Below are positions 11,417 to 22,235 of a DNA stretch of 64,000 nt, piece by piece. Every line of letters starts with the position of its first letter. The stretch's first letter is position 1. The notes beneath the pieces were generated by a model. That model had not been told where the DNA came from, ran no database searches, and saw only the letters and a list, made by a program, of their open reading frames with translations. This stretch comes from Phlebopus portentosus. Its lineage: Eukaryota; Basidiomycota; Agaricomycetes; Boletales; Boletinellaceae. Both the position numbers and the translations under genes were made by a program. The stretch is from positions 3,224,001 to 3,288,000 of the forward strand of contig JAYXKI010000001.1 in NCBI GenBank assembly GCA_037892935.1, written 5' to 3'.

Positions 11417-12838
11417 ATGTCGTCGCCTATGGAGCTCGACGAGGCCCCGCAACAATCCATGGGGCCATCGGAGCACGATCCAGGAGGAAGAGAAGAAGAG
11501 TATCTTGGCAGAAGTGGGGCCAGTTTGCGCAAAGATCTGTTCTCCGGCAAGTTGCCCCGCGAAATCATCAGCGAAATTCTCTCGAAAGCCTGCGACGTCG
11601 GTAACGCCGCAGACCTGAGCTTTGAGAGTACCACTCTGATGCCTTTGCGTCTCTCTCACGTTTCGAGACTGTGGCGGGATGTCGCAGTATCGACGCCTAG
11701 TCTGTGGAAGCATTTGCAGGTCGTTGTAAAGAGAGCGGAGATCAACTCTGTGCTGGAACTGATTAAGCTATGGGTTCCTCGTCGTAAGCGTCAACCACTC
11801 AAAATCGATGTCTTCTTCAGAGACGAGAGGGGACCATTCATAATATACCCGGAGGATTCGCTGAACCTATTTCGGGTAATAACGAAGACGGCAGCGTTGC
11901 TGAGGAAAGGGATGAACTACGATCTGGATAGAGCCTACTTCGAATCTCAAGTAAAGGCGGGAAGTTCTGGCGTGCTTCCGTTCATAGAGGAGAGATACCT
12001 TTGGTACTGCGGTGCAGACAACGCGCCGAGTAAGGAGGATATTCACAAGGTTCCTTTGATGGTCCGAGGAGTCCGCCGAGCTATCGATGAATTCGGAATC
12101 GGATACCATGAGCCGCTCACCAGTTCTCTGATACGACTGGAACTCCAGGATACAAATGGCGTGACTTGTCTGTCTACGACAGAATTGCTGATTATTCTTG
12201 CTGAATTTCGCCAACTTCGATATTTGTCGGTCTATCTGGATCATGGAGATACACCTGCGGAGGAGCAAGTGATAGCCATAAATCTGTTAACCTTCAAATT
12301 AGCCTGGGCATATACGACGGACCCCGGAGAGCTACTTGACCACCTTTACGCACCTTCTATTACGGACATGGAGCTTTCTGGGGATGTGCCTGGCGGTGCT
12401 GCTTGGAGTAACCTTTTCGACTTCTTTGAACGAAATCGACCACCTCTAACCACTTTGGCGCTTGAACATTTTGATGCAACTGCGGCTGTTACGCGTCTAG
12501 CGGACTGTCTCGCCTTATGTGGTGATCTTGAAAGCCTTTGGTTGGAAAATTGCATCGTGGATGACGAATTCGTTGCAGCGCTTGGACGACGCAGTGTTAT
12601 GGCACAGAATAGTGTGCTGTCGCGATTGCGTATCTTCGGTCTGGTCTCGGCGGATGACGTTACAGGCGATTGCTTGGTCCAAACTTTGCGGAGTGCCGAC
12701 AGTACAAATTTGAAGGAAATATTTGTGTTCGATTGCAATGGCGTGCTGGAAGAACACTGCGAGGCAATCCTAGAGCAGTTTAGAGATACTGCACTAGTTG
12801 AAACGATCATGATTACTCCTGGAGAACCGTTTGATTGA
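11417..12838 (+). CDS. F-box-like domain protein, single exon
   Basis: A single open frame ends at the TGA at 12836-12838. I choose the ATG at 11417 (MSSPMELDEAP) over an in-frame ATG at 11378 because the first 13 codons look like leader sequence; either is possible. Length is 473 residues. An F-box-like motif lies at residues about 48-105: LPREIISEILSKACD, then PLRLSHVSRLWRDVAVSTPS LWKHL. The rest is leucine-rich, helical and repeat-like without a clear LRR consensus. Large families of such F-box proteins, with one F-box and a variable C-terminus, are typical of agaricomycetes. Their substrates are mostly unknown. By family it should link a target to an SCF ubiquitin ligase through Skp1. Confidence 0.8.
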   Translation: MSSPMELDEAPQQSMGPSEHDPGGREEEYLGRSGASLRKDLFSGKLPREIISEILSKACDVGNAADLSFESTTLMPLRLSHVSRLWRDVAVSTPSLWKHLQVVVKRAEINSVLELIKLWVPRRKRQPLKIDVFFRDERGPFIIYPEDSLNLFRVITKTAALLRKGMNYDLDRAYFESQVKAGSSGVLPFIEERYLWYCGADNAPSKEDIHKVPLMVRGVRRAIDEFGIGYHEPLTSSLIRLELQDTNGVTCLSTTELLIILAEFRQLRYLSVYLDHGDTPAEEQVIAINLLTFKLAWAYTTDPGELLDHLYAPSITDMELSGDVPGGAAWSNLFDFFERNRPPLTTLALEHFDATAAVTRLADCLALCGDLESLWLENCIVDDEFVAALGRRSVMAQNSVLSRLRIFGLVSADDVTGDCLVQTLRSADSTNLKEIFVFDCNGVLEEHCEAILEQFRDTALVETIMITPGEPFD

Positions 12839-13268
12839 GTGAAGATGCTTTCCTTTTAGTTGGAGCAGATCAATGATTCGTAAACCACATTTCTTCGACT
12901 TTGGCGCTCTGATTCTCTCTTAATTTTCTTGTACAGACATTAGATTTTAATCAAGCGCGATCGCTTTATAAGTACCATACATGTACCTTGCAGCCTAATC
13001 ATAATAACAAAAGGATCACGATCAGAGTTGCCAAGATGAAGTTTAGTTTGGGTTGCGCCTAGCCTGGAAAATGTATATAGTGCCTACTTATCGAGGCGTT
13101 ATCATAGGGCAGCGCGTGATGATAATCTTTACGAACAGTTCAAGATAGACTAATACTATGATATACTGATTCAAATCTTTGACCTTTACGTGTTACTCGT
13201 CTTCTCTCAGTCCCTCCAGCTACTTTCAGCATTTGTTGAGCTTCAGGTTCTCAAGACGCAGATATTCG
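12839..13268. other. Intergenic, no supported gene
   Basis: AT-rich spacer between the F-box gene and the oxygenase gene. It contains the 3' flank of the first and the promoter of the second. I see nothing else I can support. Confidence 0.5.
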
Positions 13269-14797
13269 ATGGCCGCATCTTCGGCAAGGGCCTTTCTAAG
13301 ACGCTCATTGGCGACTCTGACAAGGGTTCCATTACAGCCCGTCACTTACACTCCCGAGGGTGCCGTAGCGATCTCGTACCCAATTCTGCAGTCTTCCCCT
13401 CTATCGCTGCAAACGCCAATAGGTAACTACGGATTTTCATTATCATCAACTCATGAATACGCGCGTCGTAACACGAGTTGCTAGAGAAGGCATTTGGCTC
13501 AGATCCGAAAGCTTTGGGCATCATCGTCGTGAAGGATCTGCCCTCGGGCTTCACCGCGAAGCGAGATCGCCTGCTGAGGCTCGCAGACAGGTTCGCAAGC
13601 TTGCCTGAAAGTGCTAAAGAAAAGTATGTGGACTCGAACAGCAAGTATAGGTATGTTTTCATCAACATTAGTGTATTGACCTTTTCTGATGCATGTTTAG
13701 CTTCGGATGGTCTCATGGCAAGGTGAAGAACGGGTGCCACATCTGACTGGCTTTCAACTGATCTCATCCCGACATTTACTCAAGGAAATTATGAATGGAA
13801 AACCAGGCTAGTCTCTTCACATTTGCGCTTGTGATCAAAGACTCACTGTTTATAGATACTCTGAAGGGTTCCTATTACGCGAATCCACTGGTCGATAACC
13901 CTGATTCTAGCCCTCAGGATAGACAATCTCATCCAGAATACTATGGAAAGAACATCTGTAAGTAGCCAACACTCAGAGATCCATTTGGATTCAATTGAAT
14001 GAGATTCCTTCGGTATTCAGGGCCAGCACCGGACGAAGCAGGTGTTGAAGGTTTCGAAGAGGCGTTCAAAGATCTTGGAAGGTTTGTTTATAAAGTTGGT
14101 TGTGAAATGGCTACTGCATGCCAGCCCTTCGGTATGCCTGTATCCTCATTTACGAGTTGAGATGGGTTTACTGATTCACCCACGAAAGCTTCTCAACACC
14201 TTTCAGATCGTTCGGTTTCCTTATCCGACTTGATCTCGAAGCAGACGGCGAAGGCTCGCCTTCTGCACTACTTCCCACCGGATCCACAGACTCCGCTTCC
14301 CACAGAGGACGAACCTATTGATAGCTGGTGTGGATTTCATTTGGACCATTCGATTCTTACAGGGCTCTGTTCAGTTGAGTCTACCCTTCTTCGTCCGCAC
14401 AACTGCTTTTCTCAGCTGAAAGGTTGTCCAGGCAATGTATCTCTCTCACGAATCAAATCAGGCTCCAAAGGTCGTAGCATCCCCTTCCCCACAGTCGGGT
14501 CTTTACATCCGCTCACGCGGTGGCGGTCTCACAAAAGTATCCATCCCTGCCGATTGTCTTGCGTTCCAAACTGGTGAAGCACTAGAACTCGCCACTGGCG
14601 GGAAACTTCGTGCGACGCCACACTGTGTACGCGTTGGTGCCAGTAGTAGGGTAGGACAGATCTCCCGTGAAACGTTCGCACTCTTCATGCAGCCTGAAAT
14701 GTACCAACTAGTCGGACCGGACGAAACATTCGGTCAGTTCAGTAAGAGAATCTTTAATGAGCATTATCAAGATAATCTGGTCTCTGCGGCTGCTTAG
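13269..14797 (+). CDS. 2-oxoglutarate/Fe(II)-dependent oxygenase, isopenicillin N synthase-like
   Basis: The frame starts MAASSARAFLRRSLATLTRV at 13269 and ends ...NLVSAAA at the TAG at 14795-14797. The N-terminal DIOX_N-like region includes KALGIIVVKDLP, a linker EKYVDSNSKYSFGWSHGKE, and GSYYANPL. The catalytic half has the metal motif in FHLDHSILTGLCSAMY (HxD). The distal histidine is in TPHCVRVGASS, with SRETFALFMQP following, as expected for the Fe(II)/2OG jelly-roll. The substrate cannot be predicted. The intron at 13807-13855 uses a GC donor and is needed to join GKP to DTLKGSYY. Another intron splits LCS/AMYLSHES. The N-terminal Arg/Ser stretch could be a mitochondrial presequence, which is only an inference. 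The gene is convergent with ATG26, with 201 bases between stops. Confidence 0.85.
13807..13855 (+). other. GC-AG intron in the 2OG oxygenase gene (49 bases)
   Basis: Reading through from GGA AAA CCA G meets an in-frame TAG, and there is no GT donor nearby. A GC donor (gctagt) at 13807 and the acceptor at 13854-13855 join ...EIMNGKP to DTLKGSYYANP in frame. Length fits neighbouring introns. Confidence 0.7.
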
Positions 14798-14998
14798 ACC
14801 ACTTGTAATGGATCTGAAACCATTCTTTCTAATAGGCTATGTAACGGACATCAATTGTATAATTAAACTATGAAAACGAATCGATGGCTACAGCAGAACA
14901 TGTAATCTATAAGACAGGAGCATACAGGGGTAGAGTAAGCCGTCGGCATATAAGGCGCATTATACAAAGTGCAGTATTGAATAAAACACTGACTTGAT

Positions 14999-17900
14999 CT
15001 AAATCCTTGAGTTACTCTTTGGCGAGTTAGGCTGCAAAACCTCAGGCAATACAGAAAAAACGGCGGCAGCAAGGCTGCTACGCTTTGATGCAGTTGATTG
15101 AGTACGCATATCGGTACTGTGACGGGAAGACCGCTTGTCATCTGAATCAGATATGACGCTCCAGTCTTCGCTAGGTGCTTCTTGGGCTTCGACGTAGCTA
15201 TCAGCAGAACTTTGAGGCGAAGAAAAGGTAGTCGAGAAGCTCGAACTCTGTGGACGGCGAACTTCGCGGATTGTATCGTTTTCTGTTTCGGCTCGGGGTG
15301 TCTTGATGAGGCTCCTCGTATATTCTAAATCGCGGTAAATCGATTCTATTGCCGTGGCGATGCCGTTTTCCTACGCAACCGCATTAGTGACTTTTAAAGC
15401 GAAAAGAAAAAACCGAGTCACCGAGCGGATCTTCTCGCCGACAAGCTTCGCCCTTGCAATCTGCTTCTCATCAGTCGTCGCCGCGATGAGTGCGTCTGTT
15501 AAGCTGTCAACAGTAAGCTTTCGAACACAAGATCCAGTACCAAGAGCTTCTACACGGTCGCCCCAAAAGAATTGGTCTCCAAAGAAGGGCTTGATAATAG
15601 TCGGGATCCCAGCCCGCAAACTTGCCCCAGTCGTCCCTGCGCCTCCATGATGACAAACTGCCTCAATGCGCTTGAATAACCAATCGTGGGGGATGGATTT
15701 GATGGAATATATTTGGGGTGGCAGGGGCATCTCTGGATCTGAGACGTTGGTACCTTTCTTCACTTGCAGGCGATCCGACCATCCCTTTGATAAAATCGCG
15801 TACACGCCGCTTCTCTTGATGGCCTCCACGACGCAACGAGTCATAGTGTCTGGATCAGATACAACGATACTTCCGAAACCAATGTAGACGACTTTCTTGC
15901 CCATCTGATGTGCTGAACTAATGAACTCGACGAGGTCCTTGGGGGGCGACCACTTTTCTGCACTGACATCTGCATCATCCAGGAACCAATAACCTAGGCA
16001 AATAACAAAATCAATCAACTAGGATATTGCAACATGATACGAAATCAATTCACCAGTAATATGAATCCATTCTGGCCAGTCCAGAGGAGGCGGAACAACC
16101 GTTGGACTGAAATTATAGAGGAACGGAACTTTGTGAGGCTCCAGTTTATCCAGATTAGTTCCCGATAGTTTCAAGGTTTCGCGCCTCCAACGATTGATTT
16201 GACCAGCAATCGCACGCCAGAAAACTTGATCAAACATCACATAGGACTATAGAGAGCATTAAAGACAGGCCAAAGAACAGACAATATCGCCTTACCATAT
16301 AATTATAACCGCCTCCCATCTTGTGATCTGGCACCGCAAACGCATGAGGGTAAGCTCGCGTTCTCGTCCAGGTCATAGTAAATGTTCTGTAGTAAGGAAT
16401 CCGGAGAGCTTCGGCTATGTGTATGCCAGACATTGCACTCGGGCTTTCTATGAGTACATCAGTGCCTTGGCAAGCCTCCCAGGACGTCTTCAGCAGATCA
16501 TCCAGCCATCCTCGGAATTTCTGTATGCCCTCCTTGAGAAAAGAAACCGTGAACATGCCATTCTCGACACAAATACGCATAAGCTCCGCTGGATCACCTC
16601 CGACGTATCCAAATTCAATACCATGCGACTCGACCCACTCCTTGAATTCGCCGTGCGTTGCAATGCGAACCTTGTGACCATCCGCCATCAGACCCTTCGC
16701 AAGCGAAATGTACGGCTGCACGTCTCCTCTCGAACCAATGGTCAAGCACGTAAAATGTAGGGGTTGGCGAGGCTTAAAGGTCAAAAACGTAGACGACGTC
16801 GATGTGAACATAACGGCTGGTAAATCTTCCGTCGCGGAGTCCGAGGGTACCTTCATATCTTCGTCACCGAAAAGAGACGACGGACCAAGTTCGTCCGCCA
16901 ACAGCACGTTCCGAGATGTGCTGCCGAAGCTCTGGGTTTCGCCACTTGTCGTTCTCCTTTGTACATCCTCCATCTGACGCTCCAAAAGACTGATGAATGC
17001 ATCACGACGATCCGCAGAGCCGAATTCAAAGAATAATTCCTCATGGCCCTTGATTACAACAACAAGTCCCACCTGACCGAATCGGTACGCCTTCGTCCTT
17101 TCTAGGGAAAGGATGTCACGGATAGGAAGTTGCATCCGTGTTCGTGTCGCTAACGGGCCACTTGATTTGAAACAAAAAAAATTCGATGAAACGTAGAGAC
17201 GACCATACGTGGGCAACAGCCTGAAAAGATAGCCTTGGAAATCTACATTATGTATGTCAAAAGAATATATGGTCAGTAAAAATATTAGCGTACATCCAAG
17301 CAATTGCTCCCTCTCGTCGAAGGCAAATGTTGTCCGGAATTTCTCGACGACCTCCGGTTCTGCGGCATTTCGTGTCTCCAGCACGCTATAACCGAGATCA
17401 GCGGCCCCTTGATCACCCAAGAATGAAGCATCAGAAACAACTTCGGATACGCCCTTCTGCCCGATAGTCGCGCCTGATGAGATGGCCGATGGCGACGCAA
17501 AAACTCGGCGTGAACTGCGCAACCATGTTGGGACTACCCACGAAGATGTATTGGCCGAGCTTTCCCTAAAGGGAATCGGTGAGAGTTCCGACGGAGGAGA
17601 AGGCGGAGGAGGGTATGTGTGAGCAAAATCAATACTCTTGAGTGAGCCCATAGCTGGAGTACCAGGTTGGGAGCGTGATATACCAACAAACTCAGCCAAT
17701 CCAGTCGGTGTAGCTTGTCCCGATCGAGATGAAAGGGTGCTCGGAACCGACGCCGAAGATGATCCGGAGAGGGTTGAGCCCTGAGATTGCAATCTTGACT
17801 GACTGGTATTCCGCGTCGATGTAGCCGCTGAGAGTCCAGTGTCAGCCGTGAAAGGACGAAGCAATGACGCAAGCTTTAATCCATAGCCACTTCTATTGTT

Positions 17901-20116
17901 CTGCTCTGTCACTAACAGGCCCGTTCGGTCCGCTGAGGTCGCGGCATATGTGGTATCATGAACTGTTTCACTAACGCCTAACGTTGTCGGTAATGTTGGC
18001 TTATAGGTCTTCACCGCATCACGTATCTGATCCAATGCAGCCGCCATGTTGTAGAAGTAGGCGAAAAAATAAGAGTCATAGGAATTTACGGTCTCCTTGT
18101 CTTCCTGATCAAGGACTTTCACCTCAATCGTCTCGCTGAAGTCCATCGCCGTTGATCTGTCAACATCAACGATAACCGAATAAGGAATCGCAATCTGCAG
18201 TGATGTATCAGTTTGCATTTCAACAATATGACTTGTCTGATCGCTACGCACCTGGACGCTTTCTCCTACGTTTTGCGCCTTGAAGATGACTTTGCGAACG
18301 GCCTTTACCCATTCTTCTCGGCTAGGTACTGAATCAGCCATAATGTTGACCACTTTCTGGTTCGTTCGTATGCGAAAACCTTTCTCTTGCACGGGTTCGC
18401 ATGAGATAGCATAACGTAAGTCGATTACGCCATGGGGAAAGTATGGATCCTACATTAACATCAGAACCGCGCGCACGTTGTAGAAAGTGGTCAGGAGTAC
18501 TGACAGACGACGATTGATACCATGATAGAACGTCATTCTTTAGGACGAACCAATGCTTAACCCATCTCTTCGTTCGCTGTGTCTTTTTATTCAGTGATCC
18601 CGATTTCAAAACCTGATCTTCACGTGCAGGTAGATGGGCAAAGAAGCACAGATGGGAATTGGTCAGATACATGTAACCCTGCAGAACTGCACAAAATTCA
18701 GTTTCGCCCTGTAAGCTCTAAAATTAACTTACGGACTGAACGAAGCAACCAGCAAGGAAGTTCTGCGAAACAACGCATTAAACCAAGCCTTTGAATAAAG
18801 GATAACTGATTTTATACCTGCAACGACTTCTCTGATTTCGTTCAGTCCGAAAACATCCTTGAGCTTTTCAGCTAGCATTGTCCGTCGCTTGACTCGCACT
18901 GTTGCCAGACTTGAGCTTCGCATCATCTGTCCGCGGCGCAATTGTGAGAATCGGTCCATCTTTTCTGAGGGCGAAGCAGGAGACGTTGAAGTTTGCTCAT
19001 TCCAGAGAGACATCTCTGTAGGACTGCCTGTCACTCGAGGTTCTATAGGAGTCGCTTCGAAATCATCGTCTTCATCAGACACATTCCCGACCTCCTCATC
19101 GCTTGACGGCACCGGAGAAAAGTAGCCTACATCCTTACCCTTCCCTGCCGTCATCGATAGATCATGTTTTCGCGAACGAGCAATGGGTCTGTAGATCGTG
19201 TGTATAGACGATGCGAGTGGTGGGTCTGGAAATATAGATGAGATAGCTTTCAAAGGAGACCGTCACATAGTACGTACTTGCTTGATCCTCTTCGCTACTG
19301 TCCGAATTGACAGAAACAGGAGGAATCGCATCATCGTCGTTATCAGGCTCGTCTGTCCAAGGTATGGCCTGGATGGCCTGAATAAGTGCCTGTGTTCCAG
19401 CACGTATCTAGCAAAACACGTGTAAGGTACGTGAAACAGAAACATGTAAGACGGGGATAATGGAAACAAACCGAGCCGAGTCCCTTGAGCGCTTCCAGTG
19501 ATGGTCGCTTTGGCGGTGTTCGAGGTGGCGAGGGTGAGCGAGGACGGATGAAAGGGCTGTCATCCGCACCATTGGCCTCCCGCCGCACACTGGACGTCGA
19601 GCACGAAAGGGAAGATCTTGTAGGACTACCAGGCGTTCGACCTGATAAACCAATATAATCAAGTTAGCGCGCTGTAGCTTCTAAATAGACGCGTACGCAG
19701 CATCATCTTCGACAACATCGAAGAGATATTGTTGACCAGAAGAATCATCACATACCTGTACTTTCTCCTGATTCTCGCACCTTCCCTTTTCCCTTTCTAG
19801 AGAGGCTAAGAAAGCGGTGCGGTGCCGCGCTAGACAGGCTCGCAGAAAGTCTACTATCGCTCTGACTCTGTTGTTGCTGTTGTTGTGGTATATCACTATC
19901 TCGCTTCGGTTTAGAGCTGGTTCCAAGTAAGCTGGTTCCAAGCTTTGCAGCAGTCTCCTCGACACGCTTCATCACCGCTTTAGTCCTCGGAGCACCAGGA
20001 ATGGAAGAGTTGGGCTCGTCTGTGGTTTGTTCGAGACCAAGCGATCGCGCGGACGTATCAATGCTTGTTCCCCTTGTTGGGTTTTGAAGGGGAGGATCTG
20101 GTGCTTCCTGCGACAT
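14999..20116 (-). CDS. ATG26: Sterol 3-beta-glucosyltransferase Atg26/UGT51
   Basis: The protein starts [20 protein letters not shown] at 20116 and ends ...[13 protein letters not shown] at the TAG at 15001-14999. Order of parts: a disordered Ser/Pro-rich N-terminus with a Gln run; a first GRAM region ([33 protein letters not shown]); a PH domain ([18 protein letters not shown]); a second GRAM ([20 protein letters not shown]); and a GT-B glycosyltransferase with [20 protein letters not shown] and the sugar-nucleotide motif [20 protein letters not shown]. This architecture is diagnostic of fungal Atg26, which glucosylates ergosterol using UDP-glucose and takes part in pexophagy in some fungi. 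A 51-base intron in the second GRAM domain (17243-17293) is a multiple of three with no stop. An upstream in-frame ATG exists, but the sequence before 20116 looks like leader. Confidence 0.95.
19868..19885 (-). repeat. Short CAG/CAA tract encoding six glutamines in ATG26
   Basis: Six consecutive Gln codons (mixed CAA/CAG) lie in the disordered N-terminal region of Atg26. Mixed codons suggest the tract is not freshly expanded. Confidence 0.85.
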
Positions 20117-20511
20117 GATAATAAGAGCACAAGGAGGAGACGCGCAAGGTAAGCAAATACGGGAGAGAGGCGGGAGTGAGCCTGGCAGTGCAAGCGCACC
20201 CAAGGAGGATATTCATTATGTCAGCACTCTGATGCAAGGTAAATCATCAGCGCTTTGTTACATATTTTGTATACTATATCATTTCTCGCTTCATCGAGAT
20301 TTCAGCAAGATGATACGTTCTATTTCATCAAATACATTTCCGTCCAGTGTCTACATAATTATCATATTTGAATGTGAGGAGGTTCCAGTCCTCTTCATCT
20401 TTCGTCAAAACAAATTTGTATAGTCCGTTTGAGTAAAGGTATCGCTTGTAATAAGGCAGAGTGAATCTATGATATATCAAATCCGATCGCACAGCGGGGG
20501 CCCTGACGACC
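20117..20511. other. Intergenic, no supported gene
   Basis: Between the SUR7/PalI stop and the Atg26 start, both genes on the minus strand. It holds the 3' flank of the first and the promoter/leader of ATG26. An open minus-strand stretch across 20328-20570 continues past the SUR7/PalI stop only in another frame and is not called. Confidence 0.5.
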
Positions 20512-21705
20512 TCATCCCCGATATGTGCAGCAGCTGACGAATAAGCAACACAATAAGCTTCGGATACCACAGCAAGAAGTCGACTCGCACCTGATAAGGT
20601 AGGGAATTATAGATAAAAACAAGCAAACGAAGCTTGCCCAGAATAGCCACAGTGACGAACCGCCATCCACGGTGATCCCGAGTGGAGTGGTCTCGCCAGA
20701 TGCGGAGTTGGTAAGCTATCATGAAATCGTAACGTGTGAGTGTAAGCATGTGCCAGTTGCCCAACCAACGAAGCTCCACGAACTATTGCATTATTAATGC
20801 TCTTTGTCTTGTTGACAAGGACCGTCCAAATGACTACACCAATGAAGAGCAGGCCAGTGCCAAAGATCACGAACAGAGTCGAAAGCGAATAGGTCCAAGT
20901 ACGCTTAGGAATACCACTGAGAAACCAACTATGAGTATCGGACGAGAAAGGTCGTTAGAGATGACCTACGTAATCATGGCCAGCGCCGCAAAGATGCTGC
21001 CCAATAGCAGGAGATAATACGCTGCTTTCGAGAACTCGCCCAGATAGTGCGAGTTGGTGAAGGTGAAGGTATCGGGGACGAACGCTCTGGTCAGACTCGG
21101 AAATCTAGTAGGCATATCGGCTAGTACGGCATCATAAGGCTGCAACTGGTGACCGGCTGTAGTGTTCGAGCAAACGCCTTCTCCGCCTTCAATATATGCA
21201 CAGTACGAGTAGAGTCCGAACTTGTACATCTGGCGAAGCCCTGCACCTTGTGCAAGTGGCACCGTAGCGTTGGTAGAGCTATTGGCATACAAGCCGTCGA
21301 CAGGATCACCCGTTGCGCTCGCAAGAGCATCCCTAGAGGTATTTTATTAGCTGAGATGGGATATATACGATTCATCTCGTTTGCGTACCCATAACGAGAC
21401 ATGTTCACATTAATCTGCAATCACTTCGTCAACAACCTCGTCGGCCCAACGACCTGAAGGAAATTTGCTGACCATGGACAAGCCTCTCGGTACGCTTGAC
21501 GTATTAATTTGACCAACCTAAGTATGGACCTTTAGATTACGGACAACAGAAGGATATGAAGATTTACATGGGCAAAGATAATCAGCAAGACTGCAACGAA
21601 GCTGTGAAAGAGAGGTAAATGCTGTCAGTAGCTGAGCGAGAAGAACGGAAATACGTGCGAGAGGAAAGTTGCTGTCCCAATACATAATTCGCCTCGCAGA
21701 CGCAT
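20512..21705 (-). CDS. SUR7/PalI-family four-transmembrane plasma-membrane protein
   Basis: Spliced by eye, the protein begins MRLRGELCIGTATFLS FVAV and continues LLIIFAHVGQINTSSVPRGL (TM1). A cysteine-containing outer loop follows (YKFGLYSYCAYIEGGEGVC). Three more membrane segments come next (AAYYLLLLGSIFAALAMIT; STLFVIFGTGLLFIGVVIW; SSLWLFWASFVCLFLSIIPY). The end is SCCTYRG with the stop at 20514-20512. This is the SUR7/PalI pattern; yeast Sur7 marks eisosomes and PalI/Rim9 helps sense external pH, and the sequence does not say which role applies. The first intron needs either a GC donor (21602-21658, 57 bases) or an implausibly short 33-base intron. The gene is divergent from the GH72 gene with 530 bases between starts. 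Confidence 0.82.
21602..21658 (-). other. Probable GC-AG intron in the SUR7/PalI gene (57 bases)
   Basis: Using donor gcacgt at 21658 and the acceptor at 21602 joins TFLS to FVAVLLIIFAHV in frame. The only in-frame GT-AG alternative would be 33 bases, shorter than any other intron here, and would add a non-conserved HLPLFH segment. The donor fits the GC consensus less well than the other two GC-AG introns in this window. Confidence 0.5.
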
Positions 21706-22235
21706 AATGAAATGGGATGGGATGAGAGACAAGGATGCTAGCGAACTACTAAGATATCAGAAGGCGAAACGTTGACCTCGTGAGCCGCGGTGTGCTGCGG
21801 CTGCCTCGTGTTCGCTGGACTTGATTTTCGTCCAAGTCAATGAACGAACGACCAGTCAGTCCGTTGCGTTGGACAACTTAATATTATTTATTACTTAAAC
21901 AGACACCACACGCGGTCGTCACTGTCACAAATCTGTCACACAACAACACGCGCCGTCTTCGGACCCCGGACACTTCGCCGAGGAGCACAGCCGCATCCTA
22001 ACGTTGTTTTGATGTCATGTCGGTTTGGCCTGGTCTAAAATCAGCGCTCGGCGTCGGTAAGGCGAGCAAGAACTCGCACGCGCGGCGCTCGATTCCCTTG
22101 TGTCTCTTCTCCCTACCACCAGCACATACCCTCCACTCGCCGTCCGTTCTCAGTTTCGTATCGCTTTCTTCTCCATCAACTTTACTTCTTTTCATTTCTC
22201 TTTATTGCCACAAAAGTCTAAAATAATACCCACTG
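21706..22235. promoter_or_regulatory. Divergent promoter between SUR7/PalI and GH72 genes
   Basis: 530 bases separate the two divergent start codons. The part near 21880-21900 is AT-rich (aatattatttattactt). The part next to GH72 (22120-22220) is pyrimidine-rich, as is common for highly expressed fungal genes. Both flanking products act at the cell surface. Confidence 0.45.
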
